From Micromonospora sp. FIMYZ51 (GTDB taxonomy: Bacteria; Actinomycetota; Actinomycetes; Mycobacteriales; Micromonosporaceae): a stretch of 64,000 bases of DNA. The stretch covers positions 186,001 through 250,000 of the forward strand of contig NZ_CP134706.1 in NCBI RefSeq assembly GCF_038246755.1. The letters are read 5' to 3'. The notes under the pieces were generated by a model. It was not told where the DNA came from. It ran no database searches and saw only the letters and a program-made list of their open reading frames with translations. Position 1 is the first letter of the stretch; every line of letters begins with the position of its first letter. Shown here in pieces: positions 48,439 to 57,055 of this stretch. The position numbers were made by a program, and so were the translations under genes.

Positions 48439-50229
48439 TCAGGCTGCCGGAACGGTGATGGCGACGCCGGTCACGGCCTCGCCGGCCCGGGTACGCAGCT
48501 GGGTCGGGTACGCCACGAGGTCGTCCCCGACGCTGTAGTAGAGCTGGACGTCCTGCGAGTTGAGACCGGTGATGGTGAAGGTCCCGTCGGCCCGCACCCG
48601 TGGGGAAACCCCCGCGTAGTCGCCGGTCGCGGCGTCCATCGCCTGGATGGTCACGCAGGTGAGGCAGACACCGGCGGGCACGGTGACCGTGCCGCTGATG
48701 GTGCCGGTGGCGGGCAGCGCGACGTCGAGGGTGGTCGTCTGCCCGGCCACGACCTGGACCGGTGTGGCGGCGGCCCGGTTGGCGGCGTCACCCGACCAGG
48801 CCCAGGCGTGCTGGCCGTCGTACGCCGGGAAGGCCAGCTTCCACTCGTACGGGCCCAGCATGTTGATGTGGTACCCGCCGTCGTCGCCATAGGTGCAGTA
48901 CGAGTTCACACCCGTGCTGTACGAGGACGATGGACCGGTCGCCGTCGGGCAGACGTTCCGCAGGCCGGCGCCGGTCGTGGCGTCCTTGACCACACCGGTG
49001 ACCGTGCCCCCGGCGTCCAGCCGGACGGTCACCTGGACGTGCTCGCCGGCTGCCGGCCGGAACACCCGGGCCGCAGCCGGGTCACCGGTCCCGGCACCGG
49101 TCGTGGACACCCACTGCGCCCCGTGCACGCCGTCGTACGGTGCGACGAAGAGCCGGAACTCCTCCTCGGCGAAGAGGTTGTCGTACTCGACGTACGAACC
49201 GCACTGGCCGTTCTGGCCGACGTCGGTGCGGACCGGGTGGGCCAGCGTGACACAGGCACCCTCGACCGGGTCGCCGGTCACCGCGTCCACGAAATCGACC
49301 CGCAGGTGCACCGACTTGACCAGCAGGACGGTGGTGGTCACCGTCTTGTCCTCGACCACCTCGGTCGGGCCGAACAACCCGTTCGAGTAGACCTCCTTCT
49401 GGTCGAAGCCACCACCGGAGTAGGTGCCGACCGGCAGGTCCCGCAACCGGGCCCGTCCGGTGTGGTCGGTGCAGGTGGTGTGGAATCTGAGCGGACCGTC
49501 CTGCGGGTACCAGCAGTAGTCGGCGACCGGTCGGCGGGTGACCGAATCGAGCGCCCGGACCGTCAGATTGCCGACCGGCGGTCGGGTGAGGTTCGCCTGC
49601 GTCGTCGCGTCGGCGGCCACGGTCAGCGGGGTGACGTCGTACTCCGACTCGACCCCGCCGTGGTAGAGAACCTGGCCGCTGGGGAAGGTGAACTGCACCG
49701 TGTAGGTGGTGCCGGTCTCCACCCGGTCGAAGCGGTAGCGTCCCTTGCTGTCCGTGCCGGTGTCGGCCACCCAGTTGCCGGCGCGTCGCAACTGGACGTT
49801 GACGCCGGAGATCCCGGCGCCCTTGCTGGTGACGACCCGCCCCGCGACATCGCCGTACTGGATGGGCATGAGCGGGATCTGCAAGGTGGCCGGGACCGTG
49901 ATGAGGTCCGCCTCCCACCGGTTTTCGTGGCCGTTGAGCCACTGCTCGACGTACCCGTTGGCCATGACCTGCACGAGGTACTGGCCGGCGTCCGCATCCG
50001 GGAAGGCGAACCGCCCCTCCGCATCGCTGTTTGTGAAGTTCCAGCCGGAGCCGTCCTCCTGCTGGATGACGATTCCGGCACCCGCGACCGGCGCGCCGGT
50101 CAGCTTGTCGACCACCGTGCCGTCCAGGCCGGCGGAGCCAGCCGCCTGGCTGGGCCCGGTCAGACCCGTGATTGCCAGCAACGTGGCAACCGCTGCTGCG
50201 CTCAGCATGCGCAGCGCCCTACGTGTCAT
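48439..50229 (-). CDS. Secreted multi-domain carboxypeptidase-regulatory-like repeat protein
   Basis: ATG 50229 has GGGGAAAA upstream; the frame extends further but that part is unconserved. The 596-aa product has a signal peptide (ALRMLSAAAVATLLAITGL, then SQAAG), followed by six or so beta-sandwich repeats. Examples are GTVVDKLTGAPVAGAGIVI, GRVVTSKGAGISGVNVQLR, GVVKDATTGAGLRNVCPTA and GTISGTVTVPAGVCLTCVTI. These resemble carboxypeptidase regulatory-like or CnaB/SdrD-type domains. No sortase motif or membrane anchor is at the C terminus, so it is probably secreted. Function may be adhesion or matrix, but this is inference. Confidence 0.8.
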   Translation of the reverse strand: MTRRALRMLSAAAVATLLAITGLTGPSQAAGSAGLDGTVVDKLTGAPVAGAGIVIQQEDGSGWNFTNSDAEGRFAFPDADAGQYLVQVMANGYVEQWLNGHENRWEADLITVPATLQIPLMPIQYGDVAGRVVTSKGAGISGVNVQLRRAGNWVADTGTDSKGRYRFDRVETGTTYTVQFTFPSGQVLYHGGVESEYDVTPLTVAADATTQANLTRPPVGNLTVRALDSVTRRPVADYCWYPQDGPLRFHTTCTDHTGRARLRDLPVGTYSGGGFDQKEVYSNGLFGPTEVVEDKTVTTTVLLVKSVHLRVDFVDAVTGDPVEGACVTLAHPVRTDVGQNGQCGSYVEYDNLFAEEEFRLFVAPYDGVHGAQWVSTTGAGTGDPAAARVFRPAAGEHVQVTVRLDAGGTVTGVVKDATTGAGLRNVCPTATGPSSSYSTGVNSYCTYGDDGGYHINMLGPYEWKLAFPAYDGQHAWAWSGDAANRAAATPVQVVAGQTTTLDVALPATGTISGTVTVPAGVCLTCVTIQAMDAATGDYAGVSPRVRADGTFTITGLNSQDVQLYYSVGDDLVAYPTQLRTRAGEAVTGVAITVPAA

Positions 50230-50330
50230 GTTTTCCCCGTTTCTCGATACGGCCGTCCGAACCCGGACAGCCGCCAGCAGATCCAAAATGGAAACTAAGC
50301 TGAAGGTATCAACGACAGTCGACGGATGAT

Positions 50331-50510
50331 CTAGCGCATCCGTTCGATGGCGTCGAGGACGTTGCGGGCGGCAGCGGTCACCGCGCATTCCGCCACTCGG
50401 CAGATCGAGCAGGTGCCGTCGGGGCCGGGTTCGTGGTCACGCAGGGTCCGGCGGGCGGTCAGCGCGAGCCGGTTGAGGATCTGGGCCAGGGACAGCCGCG
50501 GCGCGGTCAT
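50331..50510 (-). CDS. Small cysteine-containing protein downstream of XRE regulator
   Basis: ATG 50510 overlaps the restored stop codon of the XRE gene (ATGA). The 59-aa product MTAPRLSLAQILNRLALTAR ... has a CSICRVAEC cluster in the middle that could bind a metal, and helices on both sides. The overlap and the preserved frame suggest a real, co-translated small gene. Function unknown. Confidence 0.6.
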   Translation of the reverse strand: MTAPRLSLAQILNRLALTARRTLRDHEPGPDGTCSICRVAECAVTAAARNVLDAIERMR

Positions 50511-51744
50511 GCTCCCGATACCCCGCAGGCAGCGGCGAGTTGGGTGATCGTGGCCGGGGCGTCCGGACTGCGTGTGACCTGGGCGAGCAGGTCGTGGGCG
50601 GCCGCCGGTGCCGTACCTCACCAGGCGCGATACGTTCGGCTCCCAGCAACCTTCGGGCAGCGTTGACGGGGTCGTCGGCCTGAAGGTGAGCGCGGGCGGT
50701 GTCGATCAGATGTGCGGCGCGATGCTCGGCGGGCAACCACCCCCAGCCGGGCTCGCCAATGGTCCGTTGATGCCAGGCCAGCGCCACTGCCGCGTCGCCC
50801 ACCTCCACCGCCGCCAGCGTGCGCGCGTCCGCCACGGCGGCAGGCCCGAACCCGGTCCGGTAGTGGTCGTGCCCGTCGCCCACCCGGCTCGCCAACTCGC
50901 CGGCCTCGTTCAGCAGATCGGCGGCGGTGCGCGCATCACCGTGGCTGGCCGCCGCGAGCGCGGCCTGCACCAGCAACGCCCCACACAGCGACTGACGCTC
51001 GGCCGGACCGCCGTCGAGGCCCAGACGGGCGATTCGGTACGCCGCAGCCCGCAGCATCGGCAGCGCGCAGCCGCTCCGGCCGGTGGCGCGAAGCACCTGA
51101 CCCAACTGCACCGCCGCCGCAGCCACCAACACCGCATCACCGGTGGCCACGCTCATCGCCCGATCAGCGGCCAGCCACGCCAACTCACCCGCACCCAGTT
51201 TCACCAGCAGTGCCGCGCTCACCCGGTACGCCTCCACCAACGGCACCCGCCCCGCTCCCGACTCGCGGTCGAAACTGCGTTGCGCAGCGAGCACCATCTC
51301 CGGCAACCCACCGATCACCTGCGGATACCGCGCATGCTGAAAGGTGGTCCACGCATGCTGGACCACGCGGGCCACCTCAGCCACCAGAGGCACGTCCCGG
51401 CCCCGCCGCCCCACCGCGACGTCGTAGGTCGACAACGCCACCCGGATCCGCTCCACACCGGTGACCCGCGCGCACACCTCGACCGGCCGCACATCACGAC
51501 CGAGTAGCACCGCCTGATCGATCCGCAACACCGCAGCGATGTCGGCAAGGGTGGACACCTTGTCCAACGCCCGGACACCCCGCTCGACCTTGTCGACCCA
51601 ACTCTTCGACTTGCCCAACCGATCGGCGAACACCTGCTGCGACATCCGCCGCCGCACCCGCCAGTACGCCACCCGCCGGCCCACCGGCAACTCACCACTG
51701 GGACGCTGCCCAATCGACCGCCCGCTATTTGCCGGCCGGCTCAC
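50507..51744 (-). pseudogene. XRE-family regulator with TPR-like region, frameshifted near the 3' end
   Basis: GTG 51744 overlaps the upstream small gene (GTGA). An N-terminal HTH (GRRVAYWRVRRRMSQQVFADRLG, SKSWVDKVERGVRALD) is followed by about 300 residues of Ala-rich helical repeats. After ARRLLGAERIAPGEVR the open frame runs on into 50437 with an unnatural Arg/Pro-rich tail. In the next-but-one frame the sequence continues naturally as PAAAHDLLAQVTRSPDAPAT, ending at a TGA at 50507-50509 that overlaps the next ATG. One missing base at about 50606-50619 explains this. It may be a real mutation or a sequencing error. Confidence 0.75.
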
Positions 51745-52010
51745 TGCAAGCTCCCCGTTTCGCCCGTGCCGCGCTGATCTCCCGTCGCCGTGACATCCCG
51801 GAGCGCCGCGCCAGCACGTGGCGACTCCGGCAACCGGACCGCATGATCAAGCAGCCGCTGCACCGCCGCCGCCTGCTCCACCTCCTGATACCGCTGCCCG
51901 ATCCCCGGCGGCGGCACCGGCTCAGGCCACCGGAACAACCACCGCACCAGCGGAAACAGGCGTGTTCGGATGATCACCGTCAAGAACTCCTCGTGCCAGA
52001 GGCGATGCAC
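51741..52010 (-). CDS. Hypothetical protein, 89 aa or shorter
   Basis: The product starts MHRLWHEEFLTVIIRTRLFP from a GTG with GGGGAGAG upstream; an internal GTG (VIIRTRLFPLVRWLF) is possible. The first third is hydrophobic and aromatic, the rest polar with GQRYQEVEQAAAVQRLLDHA. It ends in a 4-nt overlap with the XRE gene and so forms a three-gene operon with it and the Cys protein. I do not recognise the family. Confidence 0.55.
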   Translation of the reverse strand: MHRLWHEEFLTVIIRTRLFPLVRWLFRWPEPVPPPGIGQRYQEVEQAAAVQRLLDHAVRLPESPRAGAALRDVTATGDQRGTGETGSLQ

Positions 52011-52097
52011 GGCTCTCCCCGGTATGGGACTAGGTGACGGATATAGGCGCGTTGAGGTCGGTCCCGCCCGATGTCACAGCTGCCGTCACCATAACGA

Positions 52098-52134
52098 CGT
52101 AGGACTGTAGATACAATAGGTCGTAGAACTGTAG
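52098..52134. promoter_or_regulatory. Direct repeat upstream of the GntR gene
   Basis: CGTAGGACTGTAG (52098-52110) and CGTAGAACTGTAG (52122-52134) match at 12 of 13 positions with 24-bp periodicity, in an AT-rich divergent promoter region. They are candidate operators for the adjacent GntR regulator. Confidence 0.6.
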
Positions 52135-52140
52135 GACACG

Positions 52141-52146
52141 TAGCGT
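52141..52146 (+). promoter_or_regulatory. -10-like hexamer TAGCGT, leaderless start at 52154
   Basis: TAGCGT, 7 nt, then the GTG of the GntR gene. Confidence 0.45.
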
Positions 52147-52153
52147 CACGTTT

Positions 52154-52555
52154 GTGATCGACCCCAGTGCGGATCGCGCCGTGTTCCGGCAGCTCGCAGA
52201 CCTGCTGCGAGACCGGATCGCGGCCGGTGATCTGGCACCCGGGGCGTCGTTGCCCAGCGAGTTGCGGTTGGCTCAGGAGTACGGGCTGAGTCGAACGAGT
52301 GTCCGACAGGCGATAGCGCTACTTCGGTCGGAAGGGCTCGTGATCGTGAAACCGCCGCGCGGCACGTTCGTCCGTGCCGTCGAGCCGACCGAAACGGTGC
52401 GCCTCCGCAAAGGCGACACCGCCACCGCTCGGATGCCCACCCCCGCTGAGCGGCGCGAGTTGGAGACGGGCGAGGGTATTCCGGTCATTGTGATCTTCCG
52501 TGCTGACGGCTCCCGCGAGGTGTACGCCGCTGACCGCATCCGCGTCGGTCCCTGA
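52154..52555 (+). CDS. Short GntR-family regulator
   Basis: The 133-aa product has a complete GntR wHTH: VFRQLADLLRDRIAAGDLAPG, LPSELRLAQEYGLSRTSVRQA and GLVIVKPPRGTFVR. Instead of a full effector domain only about 55 residues follow (ATARMPTPAERRELETGEGI, VIVIFRADGSREVY), resembling the beginning of a UTRA domain. Such truncated regulators often accompany XRE-type cassettes in actinomycetes. It is divergent from the XRE operon. Confidence 0.85.
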   Translation: MIDPSADRAVFRQLADLLRDRIAAGDLAPGASLPSELRLAQEYGLSRTSVRQAIALLRSEGLVIVKPPRGTFVRAVEPTETVRLRKGDTATARMPTPAERRELETGEGIPVIVIFRADGSREVYAADRIRVGP

Positions 52556-52604
52556 CCACCCGGCCTGCCGTTGGTGTGCGGACGTCGCCCGTGCTGGCGG
52601 CTCG

Positions 52605-52610
52605 TAACAT
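52605..52610 (+). promoter_or_regulatory. -10-like hexamer TAACAT, leaderless start at 52617
   Basis: TAACAT, 6 nt, then the GTG of the AraC-family gene. Confidence 0.45.
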
Positions 52611-52616
52611 GACGGC

Positions 52617-53465
52617 GTGCCCACGGTAGGCATGGCCCGGGTCGCCGGGACCATCCTGGACGTCGCGGTCCCGCCAGCGTCGAGGCGCATGGCGGGCGTC
52701 AGCATGGCCGGGTTCCGCGGCCGAGCGGAGGATTTCCTCAGTCTCCAGGTGGTCCCGTACCCGGCGTGCACGGTGTTCATCGATCTCGGTGACGCCGAGC
52801 TGGTGGACGACGCCAGCGGTGCGCGGAAGCGGGGCAGCATCGTCGTCGGCATGACCCCGGGACGTGTGCGAGGGGGCGGGCGCGATATCGACCTTGTGCA
52901 GGTACGGCTCTCGCCGGTGGTCGCGCACGCGGTGCTGGGTGCCCACGCTGAGTCGGCGACGACCGTGGTCGGTCTCGAAGATCTCTGGGGACGCGACGCC
53001 GAACGGACCCGGGAGCAACTACACGCCGCCAAGTCGTGGGACGACCGGTTCGCGGTCATGGCGGCAGCCCTGGCGCGACGGCAGGGTACCGGCCGGGCGG
53101 TGGATCCAGAGATCGCCTTCGTCTGGGGCGAAATGCTGAGGAGCATGGGTCGGGTACGGGTCGACCGGTTGGCGACCGAGGTGGGCTGGAGCCGCCGTCG
53201 GCTGTGGTCCCGGTTCCGATCCCAGGTCGGTCTCACGCCCAAACGCGCCGCGATGCTGATCCGGTTCGATCAGGTGGCGCACCGTCTGGCCGCAGGGCAC
53301 AGCGCCGCCCGGGTGGCGGCAGAGCACGGCTATGTCGACCAGTCCCACCTGAGCCGGGATGTCCTGGCCTTTGCCGGGATGACCCCGACGGCTGTGGCGG
53401 TTGCGCCGTGGCTCGTGGTCGACGACCTCGCGTGGTCGGCCCAGGAGCAGGCGCTGCGGGGGTGA
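52617..53465 (+). CDS. AraC-family transcriptional regulator
   Basis: The 282-aa product has an N-terminal beta-rich sensing part (FLSLQVVPYPACTVFIDLG, then GSIVVGMTPGRV) and a C-terminal AraC double HTH: GRVRVDRLATEVGWSRRRLW, FRSQVGLTPKRAAMLIRF and AAEHGYVDQSHLSRDVLAFA. It is followed at 85 bp by an esterase gene on the same strand, which it may control. Effector unknown. Confidence 0.87.
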   Translation: MPTVGMARVAGTILDVAVPPASRRMAGVSMAGFRGRAEDFLSLQVVPYPACTVFIDLGDAELVDDASGARKRGSIVVGMTPGRVRGGGRDIDLVQVRLSPVVAHAVLGAHAESATTVVGLEDLWGRDAERTREQLHAAKSWDDRFAVMAAALARRQGTGRAVDPEIAFVWGEMLRSMGRVRVDRLATEVGWSRRRLWSRFRSQVGLTPKRAAMLIRFDQVAHRLAAGHSAARVAAEHGYVDQSHLSRDVLAFAGMTPTAVAVAPWLVVDDLAWSAQEQALRG

Positions 53466-53550
53466 CTTGAGCGGAGGCTGCTGTTCTCCACCACGAGAGC
53501 GGAACATTTCTCCAAGACGACCGGGCCCTGCGCCCGCGATCCTGGCAGCC

Positions 53551-54513
53551 ATGAGAGGCAAAGCACCCCTGGGCACCCGTATTCTTCGGGACTCCTTGGA
53601 CTGGGAAGCAATGACCGACGATCAGGTGGTCGTCGCGCGGGACAAGGCCAACCGCGCGGCCTCGTCTCGTGCCGGGCGGATCGTGACGGGTCTGCCGGAC
53701 CGTCGCGCCCGCATCGAGGACACCACGATCGACCTTCCTGACCGTCGGCTCACCCTGCGAGTGCACCGCCCGAAAGAGGCGGAACACCCGCTGCCGCTGA
53801 TTGTCTCGTTCCACGGTGGAGGCTTCATCGGGGGCACCGCCGCCCAGAACGACTGGCTCAACAGTCACCTGGCAGCCCGCTGCCCGGCCGTGGTCGTCGC
53901 GGTGGAGTACCGCCTCGCCCCGGAGCACAAGCTGCCTCGACCGATCGAGGACGGATACGACACGCTCGTTCGGATAGCCGACGAGCCGCTCAGGTGGGGC
54001 ATCGATCCCGCGAACATCGCGGTCATTGGCGAAAGCGTGGGCGGCATGATCGCCGCGCTCGTCGCAGCGCGTACCCGCACGGACGGACGGCCGCTCCGCG
54101 CCCAGGTTCTGAACTATCCGACCACGGACTGGACCGAGTCGATGTTCGACTATCCCTCAATGGCAGCCAACGCCGACAACCCCACCCTCCCGCTCTCGCG
54201 ACTGCGCGCAGCCCGCATCCTCAGCACGCCGTCGACGCTCGACCCGTACACCGTGTCTCCGGTGAAGTTCAAGAATCTGGCCGACCTGCCCTCGGCGCTT
54301 GTCGTCACCGCCGCGCTGGATCCGGTGGCAGACCACGGGCGCCGGTACGTCGAGCGGCTCCGCGAGGCTGGCAGTGCTGCCCATTTGAGCTGCTATCCGA
54401 GGGCGACCCACACCTTTCTCAGCACGCCCTGCCTGGTCCCGGCTGCCCGGCCCGCGCGTCGCGAGATCCTCGCCTTTCTGCGCGCTCACTTGCGACCGCG
54501 GTTGGCGCGTTGA
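53551..54513 (+). CDS. Alpha/beta hydrolase (hormone-sensitive-lipase type esterase)
   Basis: ATG 53551 gives 320 aa. The oxyanion motif FHGGGFIGGT, the nucleophile elbow IGESVGGMIAAL (GxSxG) and VEYRLAPEHKLPRPIEDGYD mark the HSL/bacterial esterase family. The acid is probably in ALDPVADHG and the His in RATHTFLSTP. It should hydrolyse small acyl esters. There is no signal peptide. It overlaps the convergent repeat protein gene by 28 bp. Confidence 0.87.
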   Translation: MRGKAPLGTRILRDSLDWEAMTDDQVVVARDKANRAASSRAGRIVTGLPDRRARIEDTTIDLPDRRLTLRVHRPKEAEHPLPLIVSFHGGGFIGGTAAQNDWLNSHLAARCPAVVVAVEYRLAPEHKLPRPIEDGYDTLVRIADEPLRWGIDPANIAVIGESVGGMIAALVAARTRTDGRPLRAQVLNYPTTDWTESMFDYPSMAANADNPTLPLSRLRAARILSTPSTLDPYTVSPVKFKNLADLPSALVVTAALDPVADHGRRYVERLREAGSAAHLSCYPRATHTFLSTPCLVPAARPARREILAFLRAHLRPRLAR

Positions 54514-55754
54514 CTGCGGGACTGGCCGGACAGCCCGGGAGAGAGCTGCTGAGGATGCTGGTGCTGACCCAGGCTCGATGGTGACTGTCGAGAGATGCTG
54601 GAGAGTGTCCGCAGCCTGGCGTAGTACGCCCGGTCCGTCGCAGGGTCGTGGCCGGCCAACTCGTCACGCTGGCGTGGGAGCATCGCATTCAGCTCCGCCT
54701 CCGTGTAGTGGCTTGCGCTGGGCTGCGGTGTCTGCGATGTCTCCGTGGACACCTGCGTCATGGCGGGCGAGGAAGGCGGCGGCGGGTACCGGGCTGGCTC
54801 GGCCTGGAAATCAGAGCCGTGCGAGAACTGTGCGCCGGACCGCTCCCCAATCGGCGTCGGCGGAGCACTGGGCACGGGCTGCTCGAACCCGAAGTCGAAA
54901 GTCTGCTGCGGTGGCGGAAGGACTCGCTGGTCGGCGGGATACGGCTCGTATCGCTCGGCGGCATGCGGCTCATATTGCTCGGCGGCATGCTGCTCGTATC
55001 GCTCGGCGGCATGCGGCTGGTACCGCTCGGCGGGTTGCGGCTCGTACCGGCTGGCGGCTTGTGGTTCGTACCGGTCGGCGATCCGGTCGGCTGCGGCGAT
55101 GATCGCCGCCAGGTTCTGCATCTCCCTTGGATCTTTCCGATAGAGCTGATGCAGGTCTGGGTTGTGGTCGACGAAGTACGCGGCGACGATTGCGCTTCTG
55201 AGCGAGCGTTGCTCGGGTTCGTCCAGTTGCCGGGTGCGCAGCACCCGCGTCCACCTGTCCACCTGCTCCTGGGTGAGCGGAGGCCGCTGGCGCTCTGCGG
55301 CCGTCGGATGATCGCCGCGGCCGTAGGGCGCCGACAGCGCCGGTCCCTGGTGCTCTCCGGCCGCCCGGTAGTCGCCCCGGCCATAGGGCGTGGACATCGA
55401 GGGCTGCACGGGCTCTCCGGCCGCGTAGTCGCCCCGGCCTTCGGGCGCCGATGCCGTCCCTTGGCCCTGCCTCCGGCGGAACTGGCGCAGCAACCAGTTG
55501 AACGCCACCCGTGCCGACCCGGGCCAACTCTGCCTCAGGCGGTCGTTGACCAGGCTGGCCGTGTCGGCGCGGAGTTGCCTGGTCGTACCCCTGGTGTTCG
55601 GTGCCTTCAGACCGCCGGCCAGCCCGCGCCCGGCCTGACGATCCGCGCGATTGTTGTCGATGGCGACGCGGAAATCTCTGTCCAGCGCGCGTTGGACGCG
55701 ACGCATGGTGCTGTTGGAGATGTCAGGCGGCAGTTCCCACTTCAGCTCCGGCAT
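54486..55754 (-). CDS. Low-complexity protein with octapeptide repeats
   Basis: The 422-aa product begins MPELKWELPPDISNSTMRRV with a basic helical domain. Three PYGRGDY-type repeats follow, then a helical segment (VDRWTRVLRTRQLDEPEQRS) and six octapeptide copies of consensus RYEPHAAE. The DNA of those copies (about 54937-55080) is a 24-bp tandem repeat. The tail is rich in Pro, Ser and Gln, with a helix ELNAMLPRQRDEL. There is no signal peptide. Function unknown; it is convergent with the esterase gene and divergent from the nuclease operon. Confidence 0.7.
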   Translation of the reverse strand: MPELKWELPPDISNSTMRRVQRALDRDFRVAIDNNRADRQAGRGLAGGLKAPNTRGTTRQLRADTASLVNDRLRQSWPGSARVAFNWLLRQFRRRQGQGTASAPEGRGDYAAGEPVQPSMSTPYGRGDYRAAGEHQGPALSAPYGRGDHPTAAERQRPPLTQEQVDRWTRVLRTRQLDEPEQRSLRSAIVAAYFVDHNPDLHQLYRKDPREMQNLAAIIAAADRIADRYEPQAASRYEPQPAERYQPHAAERYEQHAAEQYEPHAAERYEPYPADQRVLPPPQQTFDFGFEQPVPSAPPTPIGERSGAQFSHGSDFQAEPARYPPPPSSPAMTQVSTETSQTPQPSASHYTEAELNAMLPRQRDELAGHDPATDRAYYARLRTLSSISRQSPSSLGQHQHPQQLSPGLSGQSRSQRANRGRK

Positions 55755-56053
55755 GCCCTCCTAACGCACCATGCCGCCGAGCGGTTCAAGCCCTCGAAGC
55801 ACAACCGGGTGCGAGCCGATGCGGTGGCGGGCCGTCCTCCTCGCTGAGCACGGCGGCTGGCGGGGCCAGCAGACGCGGAGAAGAATTCGCGTACGGTCCG
55901 AAACGCGACTTTCCACTGGTGCCCGGCGACTTCCTGTTGGTAATCAACCAGTCCGTCAGAACCGTTCAACGCTGGTTGATCATCGTCGGTCAGGGGTCCC
56001 GAACGGGCCGGCGGAAACGTCCACGCCCGATGGGGGAGGGGTGTCGCGTCCGT
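55755..56053. promoter_or_regulatory. Upstream region of the nuclease-ATPase operon with a 9-bp inverted repeat
   Basis: This 299-bp divergent region contains ATCAACCAG (55943-55951) and its exact complement CTGGTTGAT (55972-55980), 29 bp apart centre to centre, within a comparatively AT-rich stretch (55870-55990). It is the likely promoter/operator of the rightward operon. Confidence 0.5.
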
Positions 56054-57055
56054 ATGAGCCGGAAACTCGCCGATGTTCCGGCCGATCGGGTCGTCGCCCT
56101 GCCCGATTTGCAGACCGACGCACTGGCCATGCTGGTCGCCCGCGAACAGGCGGACCTTGCCGCCGTGGTGCACCAATCGGCCGTACGGCATGCGACGCCG
56201 GCGGAGTTCGCGCACGCCGCGGTGAACCGACTCGAACAGGTCGCGGTCGAACTCCTGCCGGCGTGGCTGCCGGAAGCGGCAGAAGAAGTTCGTCCCGACA
56301 CGGCGGGCCTCGCCGCGATCCGGGTCGCCGCCGCCGCACGGGCACGCCGCGACCACTACCCGGGCTCCTTCCTGCCCGACCTGGCCACCTTCGCGGTGAC
56401 CGCACGACGGGCCGCCACCGCCACCCTTCCGTTGCGCATCCGGGCGGCTGCACTGGCCCGCCTCGTCGCAGCGGCGTTCGGCCGACGGAAGGTGGTGCTG
56501 CTCGTCGAACCGACCCACACCGATGGTGCTGTGGTCGCAGCGGGAGCCGCGTGGCTCGTACACCATGGCGGCCCGGCAGTCTGGTTGACCGGACCCGGTG
56601 CGGCGCAGCTGGATGGGCTTGCGAGGGGCCGGATCGAGGTGCCACGCGCACCATCCCCGCCCTACGGGGAGCAGGTGGTGATCGGCAAGCCGCATCCGGC
56701 CAGCACCGCCGAACAGCGGCTGGAGGCGGCGCTCGCCGCCGTGAGTTGGTCGGCTGGGCGGAGGTGGAACCAGAGCTACCAGTCTCATCCCCTGGTGGCA
56801 CCGGTGCGGCTCGATCTACTGTGGCCGGACGAACGGTGCGTGGTGGAAATTGACGGGCCCGAACACTGTCGCCCGGACCGCTTCGAGGCCGACCGGCAGC
56901 GCGACGTCCAACTGCAACTGGACGGATACGTCGTCCTGCGCTTCACCAACGCCCGGGTAACTCACGACGTCGGTGCCGTGGTTCAGCAGATCGGTGCCTG
57001 TCTGCGAAACCGCCGCCGGGACATAGCGGAAGGACGCCTTCATGGCTGGCGATGA
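56054..57055 (+). CDS. DUF559-domain endonuclease-like protein
   Basis: ATG 56054 follows GGGAGGGG at about 12 nt and gives 333 aa; the frame is open upstream. The N-terminal 200 residues are Ala-rich and helical (LQTDALAMLVAREQADLAAV, HATPAEFAHAAVNRLEQVAV), resembling no family I know. The last 110 form a DUF559/Vsr-like PD-(D/E)xK fold: AEQRLEAALA, PVRLDLLWPDERCVVEIDGP with the E-x-D pair, then EHCRPDRFEADRQRDVQLQL, and YVVLRFTNARV. It overlaps the next gene by 14 nt. The nuclease role is inferred from these conserved residues. Confidence 0.75.
   Translation: MSRKLADVPADRVVALPDLQTDALAMLVAREQADLAAVVHQSAVRHATPAEFAHAAVNRLEQVAVELLPAWLPEAAEEVRPDTAGLAAIRVAAAARARRDHYPGSFLPDLATFAVTARRAATATLPLRIRAAALARLVAAAFGRRKVVLLVEPTHTDGAVVAAGAAWLVHHGGPAVWLTGPGAAQLDGLARGRIEVPRAPSPPYGEQVVIGKPHPASTAEQRLEAALAAVSWSAGRRWNQSYQSHPLVAPVRLDLLWPDERCVVEIDGPEHCRPDRFEADRQRDVQLQLDGYVVLRFTNARVTHDVGAVVQQIGACLRNRRRDIAEGRLHGWR

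Noticed and set aside
50437..50620. Programmed frameshift in the XRE gene
   Set aside because: No slippery heptamer or downstream pseudoknot is evident at the GTACGGCACC stretch; a mutation or sequencing error is simpler.
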